Shown here piece by piece: positions 24,828-32,618 of a stretch of 64,000 bases of DNA. The translations under genes and the position numbers were made by a program. Origin of the DNA: Streptomyces halstedii (GTDB lineage: Bacteria; Actinomycetota; Actinomycetes; Streptomycetales; Streptomycetaceae); assembly GCA_000720535.1 (NCBI GenBank), contig JOAZ01000002.1, positions 124,001 to 188,000 of the forward strand, in the 5' to 3' direction. Numbering within the stretch: the stretch's first letter is position 1; each line of letters begins with the position of its first letter. The notes under the pieces were generated by a model. The model had not been told where the DNA came from, did not search any database, and saw only the letters and a list, made by a program, of their open reading frames with translations.

Positions 24828-25422
24828 TGTCCGTGCGGCCCCGGGGCAGGAAGCGCCGTACGGCGGTCGGCGTGATCACGGCGTCCACGGGGTGGTCGTG
24901 CGGTTCCTCCGGGACCCGGGTGACCACCTCGTCGTCGTAGAGCAGGACGACCAGGGCGGGATCCGCCCCGGCGGCCGCCAGCCGGGCCAGTACCCGGTCG
25001 TAGCTCCCGCCGCCGCGTCCCAGCCGCATCCCGCGCCGGTCCACGGCGAGGCCGGGCAGCAGGACCACGTCGGCGGCGAGGACCGCGTCGGGGCCCAGGC
25101 GCTCGCCGTGCGGCTCCAGGAGGCCGCGTCCGGCGGGCAGGAGGTGCTCCGTACCCTCGTAGACGGCCCAGTCCAGGTCGTTGTCGGGCAGCAGGACCGG
25201 CAACAGCACCCGGACGCCCCGGGCGCGCATGTCGTCCAGCAACGCGTGCGTCCCCGGCTCGCGCCCCACGGACACATAGGCGGCCACCGTCCGGGCGCCG
25301 GCCAGTTCCGGGAGGGCCGCGGCGGCCGAGGACATGAGCTCGGCCGCATCCCGGACGTCCCGGGACGTCAGGAGGCGCCGGGCGGCCAGCAGTTCGCTCC
25401 GCAGCAGCGCTTTTCTGGACAT
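24796..25422 (-). CDS. 5-formyltetrahydrofolate cyclo-ligase
   Basis: 208 aa. ATP-dependent conversion of 5-formyl-THF to 5,10-methenyl-THF in folate salvage. Seen: N-terminal SRKALLRSELLAARR, AAYVSVGREPGTHALLDDMRARGVRVLLPVLL, the LLPGLAVDRRGMRLGRGGGSYDRVLARL core (substrate/ATP loop) and VVLLYDDEVV. I chose ATG 25422; the longer frame to 25530 would run into the galU promoter. The C-terminal residues (TDTQDAGEAQDA) are encoded by a short tandem repeat and are surely dispensable. It is divergent from galU with a 106-bp shared promoter region. Confidence 0.93.
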   Translation of the reverse strand: MSRKALLRSELLAARRLLTSRDVRDAAELMSSAAAALPELAGARTVAAYVSVGREPGTHALLDDMRARGVRVLLPVLLPDNDLDWAVYEGTEHLLPAGRGLLEPHGERLGPDAVLAADVVLLPGLAVDRRGMRLGRGGGSYDRVLARLAAAGADPALVVLLYDDEVVTRVPEEPHDHPVDAVITPTAVRRFLPRGRTDTQDAGEAQDA

Positions 25423-25515
25423 GTCGTCGTTCAACGGGTGCTCACATACCTCGTGTATCGGGTTGTATGAGTGCGAAGTTAACCGGACGCTCATCTTCCG
25501 CCCATAGGCACCCGT

Positions 25516-25528
25516 TACAGTTCTGCGC
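25516..25528 (+). promoter_or_regulatory. galU leaderless-type promoter
   Basis: TACAGT at 25516-25521, 7 nt before the galU ATG; no Shine-Dalgarno. Confidence 0.55.
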
Positions 25529-26431
25529 ATGACTCAGTCGCGCCCCAGGATCAGCAAAGCTGTCATCCCAGCTGCAGGTCTCGGCACCCGGTTCCTGCCG
25601 GCCACCAAGGCCACTCCCAAAGAGATGCTGCCTGTCGTCGACAAGCCCGCCATCCAGTATGTCGTCGAAGAGGCGGTCGCGGCGGGCCTCTCCGATGTGC
25701 TGATGATCACCGGTCGCAACAAGCGTCCCCTGGAGGACCACTTCGACCGGAACTACGAGCTGGAATCCGCGCTGACCCGCAAGGGGGACGCCGAACGGCT
25801 CTCCAAGGTCCAGGAGTCCAGTGACCTGGCCACCATGCACTACGTGCGGCAGGGCGACCCGCGCGGACTCGGCCACGCCGTCCTGTGCGCCGCCCCGCAC
25901 GTGGGCGACCAGCCGTTCGCCGTCCTCCTGGGCGACGACCTGATGGACCCCCGGGACCCCCTGCTCGCCCGGATGATCGAGGTCCAGGAGCGGGAGGGCG
26001 GCAGCGTCGTCGCCCTCATGGAGGTCGACCCGGCGCAAATCCACCTGTACGGATGCGCCGCCACCGAGGCCACGGCGGACAGCGACGTCGTACGCGTCAC
26101 GGGGCTGGTGGAGAAGCCCGACCCGGCCGACGCCCCCAGCAACCTCGCCGTGATCGGCCGTTACGTCCTCGACCCCGCCGTCTTCGGCATACTGCGGCGG
26201 ACCGGGCCCGGCCGCGGCGGCGAGATCCAGCTCACCGACGCGCTCCAGCTGCTGGCCGAGGACGAGGAGATCGGCGGACCGGTGCACGGCGTCGTCTTCA
26301 AGGGCCGCCGCTACGACACCGGCGACCGCGGCGACTATCTGCGTGCCATTGTCAGACTGGCGTGCGAACGTGAGGACCTGGGACCGGACTTCCGGACCTG
26401 GCTGAAGCGGTACGTCGCCGAGGAGTTGTAG
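25529..26431 (+). CDS. galU: UTP-glucose-1-phosphate uridylyltransferase
   Basis: 300 aa. Makes UDP-glucose from UTP and glucose-1-phosphate for cell-wall glycans and sugar nucleotides. Seen: the nucleotide-binding loop AVIPAAGLGTRFLPATKATPKEMLPVVDKP at 12-41, QYVVEEAVAAGLSDVLMITGRNK, HYVRQGDPRGLGHAVLCAAPHVG, FAVLLGDDLMD, GLVEKP, GEIQLTDALQLL and FKGRRYDTGDRGDYL, i.e. every GalU motif. The start is ATG 25529, probably leaderless. It is first in a run galU-moeA/glp-moaC-mog-rimJ-sepX; only 4 nt separate it from the MoeA-like gene. Confidence 0.97.
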   Translation: MTQSRPRISKAVIPAAGLGTRFLPATKATPKEMLPVVDKPAIQYVVEEAVAAGLSDVLMITGRNKRPLEDHFDRNYELESALTRKGDAERLSKVQESSDLATMHYVRQGDPRGLGHAVLCAAPHVGDQPFAVLLGDDLMDPRDPLLARMIEVQEREGGSVVALMEVDPAQIHLYGCAATEATADSDVVRVTGLVEKPDPADAPSNLAVIGRYVLDPAVFGILRRTGPGRGGEIQLTDALQLLAEDEEIGGPVHGVVFKGRRYDTGDRGDYLRAIVRLACEREDLGPDFRTWLKRYVAEEL

Positions 26432-26435
26432 GAGC

Positions 26436-27779
26436 GTGAGCACCATCTGGTCGGTGGACGAGCACCTGGAGGACATCCTCGCCGCCGTGCGGCCGCTGGA
26501 GCCCATCGAGTTGCAGCTGCCCGACGCCCAGGGCTGCGTCCTGGTCGAGGACGTCATGGTGGAGGTCGCGCTGCCGCCCTTCGACAACAGCTCGATGGAC
26601 GGCTACGCGGTCCGGGTCTCCGACGTCGAGGGCGCGAGCGAGGAGTTCCCGGCCGTCCTCACCGTCGTCGGCGACGTCGCCGCGGGTGCCGGGGGTCTGC
26701 CCGGGGGCCGGGCCGTCGCCCCGGGTGAGGCCGCCCGCATCATGACCGGCGCCCCGCTGCCGGAAGGCGCCGAGGCGGTCGTCCCGGTCGAGTGGACGGA
26801 CGGCGGCACCGGCGGCGGCCCCGCCACCGCCATGCGCGCCCACAGCGACGCCCCGGAGGGGGCGAGCGGCGAGGTCCGCGTCCACCGGCCGGTGAAGGCC
26901 CGCGCCCACGTCAGGGCCCGGGGCAGCGATGTGCGCCCGGGGGACCTGGCGTTGGCGGCGGGATCCGTCGTCGGCCCCGCGCAGATCGGGCTGCTCGCCG
27001 CGATCGGCAGGGCGTCGGTGAAGGTCCGGCCCCGTCCGCGTGTCGTCGTCCTGTCCACGGGCAGCGAGCTGGCGCAGCCGGGGGAGGAGCTGACCGGCGG
27101 CCGGATCTACGACTCCAACAGCTTCGCGCTCACGGCCGCCGCCCGGGACGCCGGGGCGATCGCCTACCGGGTGGCCGCGGTCGCCGACGACGTTGAGACC
27201 CTGCGCGCCACCATCGAGGACCAGCTGATCCGCGCCGACCTCGTCGTCACCACGGGCGGGGTGAGCGTCGGCGCGTACGACGTGGTCAAGGAGGCCCTGT
27301 CGTCGGTCGGGCACGCGCCCCGGGACGAGGAGGGCGACCCGGACACCGAGGAGGACGCGCCGGGCCCCGGGGTGGACTTCCGCAGGCTCGCCATGCAGCC
27401 GGGCAAGCCGCAGGGCTTCGGTTCGATCGGCCCGGACCACACGCCGCTGCTGGCCCTGCCGGGCAACCCGGTGTCCTCGTACGTCTCCTTCGAGCTGTTC
27501 GTCCGGCCGGCGATCCGCACCCTGATGGGCCTGGACGACGTCCACCGCCCCACCGTCCGGGCCACGCTGAGTGTGGACGAGGCGCTCTCCTCGCCGTCCG
27601 GCAAGCGCCAGTTCCTCCGCGGGAGGTACGACGCCGAGGCCGGCACCGTGACACCGGTCGGCGGTCCCGGGTCGCATCTGGTCGCCGCCCTGGCCCAGGC
27701 CGACGCGCTGATCGTCCTGCCCGAGGACATGACCTCGGCCGGGCCCGGCACGGAGACCGAGGTGATCCTCCTCCGCTGA
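26436..27779 (+). CDS. MoeA/gephyrin-like molybdenum insertase (possible Glp divisome protein)
   Basis: 447 aa, complete MoeA architecture: SVDEHLEDILAAVRPLEP, LPPFDNSSMDGYAVRVSDV, TGAPLPEGAEAVVPVEW, RPRPRVVVLSTGSEL, the MPT-binding TTGGVSVGAYDVVKEAL and ALPGNPVSSYVSFELFVRPAIR. Classical role: molybdate insertion into molybdopterin. But in Corynebacterium the MoeA paralogue encoded between galU and rimJ/glpR (Glp, gephyrin-like protein) binds FtsZ and the membrane receptor GlpR. This gene has the same neighbourhood, with the SepX/GlpR homologue four genes on. Adjacent moaC and mog argue that Moco synthesis may be retained. The start is GTG 26436 behind GGAG. Either or both roles are possible. 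Confidence 0.88.
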   Translation: MSTIWSVDEHLEDILAAVRPLEPIELQLPDAQGCVLVEDVMVEVALPPFDNSSMDGYAVRVSDVEGASEEFPAVLTVVGDVAAGAGGLPGGRAVAPGEAARIMTGAPLPEGAEAVVPVEWTDGGTGGGPATAMRAHSDAPEGASGEVRVHRPVKARAHVRARGSDVRPGDLALAAGSVVGPAQIGLLAAIGRASVKVRPRPRVVVLSTGSELAQPGEELTGGRIYDSNSFALTAAARDAGAIAYRVAAVADDVETLRATIEDQLIRADLVVTTGGVSVGAYDVVKEALSSVGHAPRDEEGDPDTEEDAPGPGVDFRRLAMQPGKPQGFGSIGPDHTPLLALPGNPVSSYVSFELFVRPAIRTLMGLDDVHRPTVRATLSVDEALSSPSGKRQFLRGRYDAEAGTVTPVGGPGSHLVAALAQADALIVLPEDMTSAGPGTETEVILLR

Positions 27780-27902
27780 CAGGCCCGTGGTGGCGGTACC
27801 GTATCTCGCGCCGTGCCCTCCCGGGGAAGCCCCCGGACCCCCGGCCCGCACGCCCGTGCGGCCGGTGGGGGCGACCGGCGCCCTACCGCTAGGCGGAGTG
27901 AG

Positions 27903-28403
27903 TTGAGTACGCAGAACAGGCTGACGCACATCGACGAGGCGGGCGCGGCCCGCATGGTCGATGTGTCGCAGAAGGACGTCACGTCCCGGGTGGCGCGGGC
28001 GAGCGGCCGGGTTCTCGTGTCGCCGCGTGTCGTTGAACTCCTGCGGGGAGAAGGCGTTCCCAAGGGCGACGCGCTGGCCACCGCGCGGATCGCCGGGATC
28101 ATGGGGGCCAAGCGGACGCCGGAGCTGATCCCGCTCTGCCATCCGCTGGCCGTCTCGGGTGTGCAGGTCGATCTGGGCGTCGCCGACGACGCGGTGGAGA
28201 TCACGGCCACCGTGAAGACCGCCGACCGTACGGGCGTCGAGATGGAGGCCCTGACCGCCGTCTCGGTCGCCGCGCTCACGGTGATCGACATGGTCAAGGC
28301 GGTGGACAAGAGCGCGGTGATCACGGACGTCCGGGTCGAGGCGAAGTCCGGCGGCGTGTCCGGCGACTACCGGCGCCCGGCGCCGGAGGGGGCCGAGGCG
28401 TGA
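27903..28403 (+). CDS. moaC: Cyclic pyranopterin monophosphate synthase MoaC
   Basis: 166 aa. Second step of molybdopterin synthesis. Seen: THIDEAGAARMVDVSQKDVTSRVA, the active-site segments GIMGAKRTPELIPLCHPL and VEITATVKTADRTGVEMEALTAVSVAALTVIDMVKAVDK, ending with SGDYRRP. The frame is open back to 27813, but the family N-terminus (STQNRLTHID) fits TTG at 27903, preceded by GGCGGAG. A 123-bp gap separates it from the MoeA-like gene. Its stop overlaps the mog start (GTGA). Confidence 0.96.
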   Translation: MSTQNRLTHIDEAGAARMVDVSQKDVTSRVARASGRVLVSPRVVELLRGEGVPKGDALATARIAGIMGAKRTPELIPLCHPLAVSGVQVDLGVADDAVEITATVKTADRTGVEMEALTAVSVAALTVIDMVKAVDKSAVITDVRVEAKSGGVSGDYRRPAPEGAEA

Positions 28404-28987
28404 GCGGCCCCGGAGGCGTGGCGGCGGTTGGCCCTTCGGCGACCGGCCCCGGAGGCGCTTCGGCAGGCGGTCCTGGGGGCGCTTCGGCGGCCGGTGGATA
28501 CCGCGCCCTCGTCGTGACCGCCTCCAACCGCGCCTCGGCCGGTGTCTACCCCGACAAGGGCGGCCCGCTGGTCGCCGAAGGTCTCACGGCCCTCGGGTTC
28601 GCCGTCGAGGGCCCCCAGGTCGTCCCGGACGGCGACCCGGTCGAGGCCGCCCTGCGGGCCGGTGTGGCGGCCGGCTACGAGGTGATCGTCACCACCGGCG
28701 GTACGGGCGTCTCGCCCACCGACGGCACCCCCGAAGCCACCCGCCGTGTCATCGACCGGGAGATCCCGGGCATCGCGGAGGCGATCCGGGCGGAGGGGCG
28801 CGACACGGTGCCCACGGCCGCCCTGTCCCGGGGCCTCGCGGGCACCGCGGAGGGCACCCTCGTGGTGAACCTGCCCGGCTCGACCGGAGGCGTACGCGAC
28901 GGGCTCGCGGTCCTGGGCCGTCTGCTGGTGCACGCCGTCGACCAGATGCGCGGCGGCGACCACCCCCGACCGGGGAGCCCGAGCTGA
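28400..28987 (+). CDS. mog: Molybdopterin adenylyltransferase (MogA/MoaB family)
   Basis: 195 aa. Adenylylates molybdopterin before Mo insertion. Seen: YRALVVTASNRASAGVYPDKGGPLVAEGL, EVIVTTGGTGVSPTDGTPEATRRVIDREIPGIAEAIR and TLVVNLPGSTGGVRDGLAVLGRLLVHAVDQM. The first 33 residues are a Gly/Ala/Ser repeat (GPGGASAGGPGGASA), an odd extension likely from tandem duplication. It starts at GTG 28400 overlapping moaC by 4 nt. Together with moaC and the MoeA homologue it supplies cofactor, possibly for the Mo oxidoreductase at 11.4 kb. Confidence 0.94.
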   Translation: MSGPGGVAAVGPSATGPGGASAGGPGGASAAGGYRALVVTASNRASAGVYPDKGGPLVAEGLTALGFAVEGPQVVPDGDPVEAALRAGVAAGYEVIVTTGGTGVSPTDGTPEATRRVIDREIPGIAEAIRAEGRDTVPTAALSRGLAGTAEGTLVVNLPGSTGGVRDGLAVLGRLLVHAVDQMRGGDHPRPGSPS

Positions 28988-29670
28988 ACGTCCCGACCTG
29001 GCCGGTGATCCTGACCGACGGCGAGATCACCCTCCGCCCGATAAAGCTCCGGGACCAGCGCGCGTGGCGCGAGGTCAACCGGCGCAACCGCGACTGGCTG
29101 CGCCCCTGGGAGGCGACGGTGCCGCCGCCCGCCCCGGGCGGCCCGATGGCCCAGCGCCCCACCTACCGTCAGATGGTCCGGCACCTGCGCTCCGAGGCCA
29201 ACGGTGGCCGGATGCTGCCCTTCGCCATCGAGTACCAGGGACGCCTCGTCGGGCAGTTGACGGTGGCCGGGATCACCTGGGGCTCCATGTGTTCGGGGCA
29301 TGTCGGCTACTGGGTCGACCAGGGCGTGGCGGGGCGCGGGGTCGTACCGACCGCGGTGGCCCTCGCCGTCGACCACTGCTTCCGTACGGTCGGACTGCAC
29401 CGGATCGAGGTGTGCATTCGCCCGGAGAACCGGCCGAGCCGCAGGGTCGTGGAGAAGCTCGGATTTCGCGAGGAAGGGCTGCGGCCCCGCTATCTCCACA
29501 TCGACGGTGCGTGGCGGGACCACCTGATCTACGCCCTCACCGCGGAGGAGGTGCCCGACGGGCTGCTCCGTCGTTGGCGCAGGGCGCGCCAGGACAGCCC
29601 ACAGACATCACAGACACCGCCGACCCCGCAGACCTCGCACACTCCGCGATCCTCCGGGGAAATGCAATAA
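28984..29670 (+). CDS. GNAT acetyltransferase, RimJ/RimL type
   Basis: 228 aa from a proposed CTG start. Seen: LTDGEITLRPIKLRDQRAWREVNRRNRDWLRPWEAT, VGYWVDQGVAGRGVVPTAVALAVDHCF (acetyl-CoA loop Q/RxxGxG/A region), LHRIEVCIRPENRPSRRVVEKLGFREEGL and YLHIDGAWRDHLIYALT, all typical of RimJ protein N-acetyltransferases. The only ATG/GTG start (GTG 29005) has no ribosome site. CTG 28984 gives a 4-nt CTGA overlap with mog, has GGGGAG 6 nt upstream and adds the family residues NVPTWPV, so CTG is likely. The tail is a Thr/Pro/Gln repeat. In Corynebacterium this gene lies beside glpR. Confidence 0.88.
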   Translation: MNVPTWPVILTDGEITLRPIKLRDQRAWREVNRRNRDWLRPWEATVPPPAPGGPMAQRPTYRQMVRHLRSEANGGRMLPFAIEYQGRLVGQLTVAGITWGSMCSGHVGYWVDQGVAGRGVVPTAVALAVDHCFRTVGLHRIEVCIRPENRPSRRVVEKLGFREEGLRPRYLHIDGAWRDHLIYALTAEEVPDGLLRRWRRARQDSPQTSQTPPTPQTSHTPRSSGEMQ

Positions 29671-29815
29671 GTGTTCGAATTTGATCGCACAATGACCCTG
29701 ATTCGCCTCGCGCGCGTCGGCAGCTGATCGGAAGAATCGCAAAAAAAGTCCGAGATATCTGCCGGATCGTGCGACACACCGGGCCAATTGGCGGATGCCG
29801 CCGTGCAAACCCCTC

Positions 29816-29827
29816 TACGGTGTGAGC
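29816..29827 (+). promoter_or_regulatory. Leaderless-type promoter of the sepX homologue
   Basis: TACGGT at 29816-29821 is followed by 6 nt and GTG 29828. The 29671-29815 spacer is AT-richer than its surroundings and has no gene. Confidence 0.5.
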
Positions 29828-30967
29828 GTGAGCAGCAGCGGCCTCATCTACGCAGTCATCGTCGGTGCCTGGGCCGCCTACCTGGTGCCGATGTGGCTCC
29901 GCAGGCAGGACGAGCTCAATGAGGCCCGTCCGACGGAACGCTTCAGCACTGCCATCCGGCTGCTGTCCGGACGGGCAGCCATGGAGCGCCGGTACGCCAA
30001 GGAGCTTCAGGGGCGGGAGGCCGGGGAGGCGCCTGGTGACGTGGACCCGGATGCCGTCACGGACCGACTTGAGTCCGTCGACGTCCGGGCCTTTTCCGCG
30101 CCCCCGGCACACACGGAAGCCCGGTTGTACGACCCGGCGCACGGCGGCGCACCCGAATACCCCGAATATTCGGCCGACGCACGCCCGCGCGAGGAGGAGC
30201 GACCCGCGCCTGCCCGGCGCCCGCGTACGCCCGGCGGGGAAGCGGAGCGTGAGCGACGCGCCCGGCGCTCCCAGGTCCTGGCACGCCGCCGGCGTACGAC
30301 CACGGTCCTGTTCATGGCGTTCACGCTGGGCGCGATCGTCGCGGCGGTCGGCGGGCTCCGGTTCCTGTGGGCCCCCGCCGTCCCGGCGGTCCTGCTGAGC
30401 GCGTACATCGTGCATCTGCGGGGGCAGGAGCGCCGCCGGTTCGTCTTCACCATGGACCGGCGCCGGGCCGAGGTCGCCGCCCAGCGGCTCCGTGAGAGCC
30501 GCCCGCGCAGGCACCAGCCCACGGCGACGGCTCCCGCCGAGCCCGACGAGGAGCCCGAGGCGGGGCACCCCGCCCCCGCTCCCACGGTCTCTCCGCAGGA
30601 GGCGGGCCGCCGTGCGCTCGTCGAGCAGACGGACCACGCGGAATGGGTGGACCAGCAGCGCGAACGCGGCCCGGCCCAGGGCGACAGCTGGGAGCCGGTC
30701 CCGGTCCCGCTGCCGACCTATGTCACCGCCCCCGTCGCCCCGCGCGCCACGGGCGGGGTGGAGGTCGGTGACCCGGAGACCTGGAGCGCGGCCCGCTCCA
30801 GCACGGCGGAGCCGTCCCAGACGGGCACCTCGCACCCGGTACAGCCCGAGGCGGACCCGGCACCCCGCCGCCGCGGCCCCCAGTCCAAGCGAGCCCGCGA
30901 GCGCGGCCGGACCCCCCTCTTCGACCAGTACGACGACGAGGACCGGCCCCGCGCGGCCAACGAGTGA
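29828..30967 (+). CDS. sepX: SepX/GlpR-like membrane division protein
   Basis: 379 aa. An N-terminal membrane helix right at the start (MSSSGLIYAVIVGAWAAYLVPMWL), a soluble stretch with a conserved segment (RRQDELNEARPTERFSTAIRLLSG...MERRYAK), two adjacent helices at about 160-205 (TVLFMAFTLGAIVAAVGGLRFL and APAVPAVLLSAYIVHL), then RRFVFTMDRRRAEVAAQRL and a long disordered, charged C-terminal tail. This layout matches actinobacterial SepX of Streptomyces, which helps form hyphal cross-walls and sporulation septa, and the Corynebacterium GlpR receptor of gephyrin-like Glp. Position four genes after the MoeA/Glp homologue supports it. The start is GTG 29828; GTG 29822 is an alternative. Identification from memory of the family. 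Confidence 0.75.
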   Translation: MSSSGLIYAVIVGAWAAYLVPMWLRRQDELNEARPTERFSTAIRLLSGRAAMERRYAKELQGREAGEAPGDVDPDAVTDRLESVDVRAFSAPPAHTEARLYDPAHGGAPEYPEYSADARPREEERPAPARRPRTPGGEAERERRARRSQVLARRRRTTTVLFMAFTLGAIVAAVGGLRFLWAPAVPAVLLSAYIVHLRGQERRRFVFTMDRRRAEVAAQRLRESRPRRHQPTATAPAEPDEEPEAGHPAPAPTVSPQEAGRRALVEQTDHAEWVDQQRERGPAQGDSWEPVPVPLPTYVTAPVAPRATGGVEVGDPETWSAARSSTAEPSQTGTSHPVQPEADPAPRRRGPQSKRARERGRTPLFDQYDDEDRPRAANE

Positions 30968-31034
30968 GACGGCCACCGGGCCCGACTCGGTGACCTGCCG
31001 GGATACGGATTTCCGGGCACCCCGGTGAGGGTGC

Positions 31035-31040
31035 TAGAGT
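31035..31040 (+). promoter_or_regulatory. tRNA-Ala -10 element
   Basis: TAGAGT at 31035-31040 lies about 15 nt before the mature tRNA 5' end, fitting a sigma-HrdB -10. Confidence 0.5.
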
Positions 31041-31054
31041 TTCACTCGTTGCAA

Positions 31055-31128
31055 GGGCCTGTGGCGCAGTCTGGTAGCGCACCTCGTTCGCATCGAGGGG
31101 GTCTGGGGTTCAAATCCCCACAGGTCCA
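31055..31128 (+). tRNA. tRNA-Ala (anticodon CGC)
   Basis: 74-nt cloverleaf. Acceptor GGGCCTG pairs with CAGGTCC, including the G3-U70 wobble that identifies alanine tRNA. D-arm GCGCAGTCTGGTAGCGC, anticodon stem CCTCG/CGAGG with loop TTCGCAT (anticodon CGC, reads GCG), T-arm GGGGTTCAAATCCCC, discriminator A. The terminal CC, but not the full CCA, follows. No variable-arm oddities. The accessory region begins right after it, so it could be an integration target. Confidence 0.96.
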
Positions 31129-31169
31129 CCGCACGACTGTTCTTGAGTTCGCTCAGGAATGGTGACGAG

Positions 31170-31201
31170 ATCCCGTCCGATCGCAAGATCGGGCGGGATC
31201 T
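31170..31201 (+). terminator. tRNA-Ala terminator
   Basis: GATCCCGTCCGATC, loop GCAA, GATCGGGCGGGATC (one G-T pair), followed by TTCGTCGTTTC, 41 bp after the tRNA. Confidence 0.78.
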
Positions 31202-31852
31202 TCGTCGTTTCAGGGGTCGTTCAATGCCTGTTCCGGGTGGTGGATGGCGGCGTACCGGGTCTGGCGGGCTGTTGGGCGGGCGCCTGGCCGTTGCCGGGGC
31301 ATGCGAACCGGCCCCGGTCGCCGGGGGCCGGTGGCCGTGATCTGCGGCTGTGGCGCTGCTCGAGATCAGAGGCTGGCCGGTGGGTGCCGCCCCATGTCGA
31401 GTGGTGCGGGGATGAACGTCCGGTCGCGGTCTGGGGCAGCCGGAATGGAGTCGAAGCCGGCGTCGGAGATTCGGCTGCCGGTGCGCTCGTGGAGCCAGAG
31501 GAACTCGCCCGTCGCCCCATAGGGCTCGCCGAACGCGAACTCCTCATCGCGCAGCCACCCCACGGCACCTGGAACGTTCTCCGCGCTGCCGTACATGCGC
31601 TCTGCAACCGCCACCACGGCCTGGCCCGGCACGGTGGGCTCACCTACCTCACTGATCTTCCACGGGGGTACGGGGCGAGAGCCATGCGCTCGTAGTTCGG
31701 TCTGCCGACGTGCACAGTGAATGCCCCTCCGCCTCCAGACGGCACCAGGCGCCGTTGTCGCGGAGCATGGAGTGATTCGGTGGGCACCGTACGGTCGTCC
31801 GCCTGTACGGGCATGGGTGTGCAACCGACTGCGCGCCGGACACCGCACCCCG
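31202..31852. other. Degenerate accessory DNA after the tRNA gene
   Basis: No intact gene recognised. Both strands hold open frames of 60-350 codons, but none has a convincing ribosome site and their Arg/Pro/Cys-rich composition is typical of shadows. A minus-strand stretch (about 31640-31380; ...ERMYGSAENVPGAVGWLRDEEFAFGEPYGATGEFLWLHERTG in frame) looks more protein-like and may be a remnant. A 19-bp segment (31300-31318) recurs at 34491. Confidence 0.4.
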
Positions 31853-32109
31853 CTTGCGCAACTCGCGAGCGGGCACCGGGGGATCGAGGTCCCGTGCAAC
31901 GTCGGCGCACCGCGCTTGCCGAGTGGGCCACGGAGATCCGCACCGGGAACGCATCGCGAGCGATGGTCACCTTCCGCAATCTCGAGATCGCCCTCGCCCG
32001 CCTCGTCGGCTGGAACAATCAGGGCGTCGCAATCGATCATTACAGGTCCGACCCAATACACGTTCTGCCGCATCACGCCCAATGGCTGAAAGAGCCCGCG
32101 TCCTGGTAA
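31853..32109 (+). pseudogene. Decayed ISAs1-like transposase C-terminus
   Basis: Two overlapping frames together resemble the end of an ISAs1-type DDE transposase. LAQLASGHRGIEVPCNVGAPRL (31853-31918) corresponds to the conserved HWGIEN...HxVRDV block. After a frameshift, TEIRTGNASRAMVTFRNLEIALARLVG...IDHYRSDPIHVL (about 31912-32080) corresponds to the RTGNAPRxMATLRNLAIxLLRxxG block. There is no start codon, no upstream catalytic region and a frame change, so it is a dead fragment. No terminal inverted repeats could be identified. It marks past mobile activity between the tRNA and the caspase genes. Confidence 0.6.
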
Positions 32110-32252
32110 TACCGGGCGGTAGGGTTCGGCCGTAAGCTGGAATCGTGAAAACCCCGTCGGCGCAGGGATGTTCCCCCTTTCGATTTTCGATTTGGCGTGG
32201 GAATGGCTACCCGGGAAATACGCTGCCACGGACGGTAGGTGAGGGGGAGATC

Positions 32253-32618
32253 GTGACCACAGGACGTGAATTGGCGTTGCGACCGGGGAGCACCCGGTTC
32301 GATCCGGAGGATCAGGCGTGGCACGACCAGGTCGCGACCTTGTACGCGGCGCTGCGCGAAGAGGTGGAGACAGTCGGCCGGAGCGAGGCGCCGACGGCGG
32401 GTTACAAGGGCGCCGTCGAGGCGACACTGCTCGCGGTGGGGTCGTCCGGGGCGCTGACCGCGGCCGTGGCGTGTTTCAAGGCCTGGCTGGCCCGGGACAG
32501 GACTCGGACGTTGACCGTGACCTGGACCGACAGTACGGGAGCCGAGCAGCGGTTCCACGTCACCGGCGACAACATCGACCTCCAGACACTCACCAAGGCT
32601 CTTGAGAGGGACAGCTGA
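32253..32618 (+). CDS. Effector-associated constant component EACC1
   Basis: 121 aa. I recognise the EACC1 family: an N-terminal helix-rich part (DPEDQAWHDQVATLYAALREEV), a Gly-containing hydrophobic helix (GAVEATLLAVGSSGALTAAVACFKAWLARD) and a strand segment RTLTVTWTDSTGAEQRFHVTGDNIDLQTLTKALE. The family was described in comparative genomics of bacterial conflict systems, where it is almost always next to an effector such as a caspase-like protease. The start is GTG 32253 behind GAGGGGGAG; the open frame back to 32145 lacks a site. Its stop overlaps the caspase gene start by one base, so the two are translationally coupled. Molecular role unknown, probably an adaptor or inhibitor. Confidence 0.85.
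   Translation: MTTGRELALRPGSTRFDPEDQAWHDQVATLYAALREEVETVGRSEAPTAGYKGAVEATLLAVGSSGALTAAVACFKAWLARDRTRTLTVTWTDSTGAEQRFHVTGDNIDLQTLTKALERDS

Noticed and set aside
31159-31695. 178-aa plus-strand frame after the tRNA
   Set aside because: Overlaps the tRNA terminator, Trp/Gly/Arg-rich and unlike any family; no ribosome site.
31366-32427. 353-aa minus-strand frame
   Set aside because: Covers the transposase remnant and part of EACC1 in antisense; only a short central part looks protein-like, so I report it as possible degenerate DNA rather than a gene.
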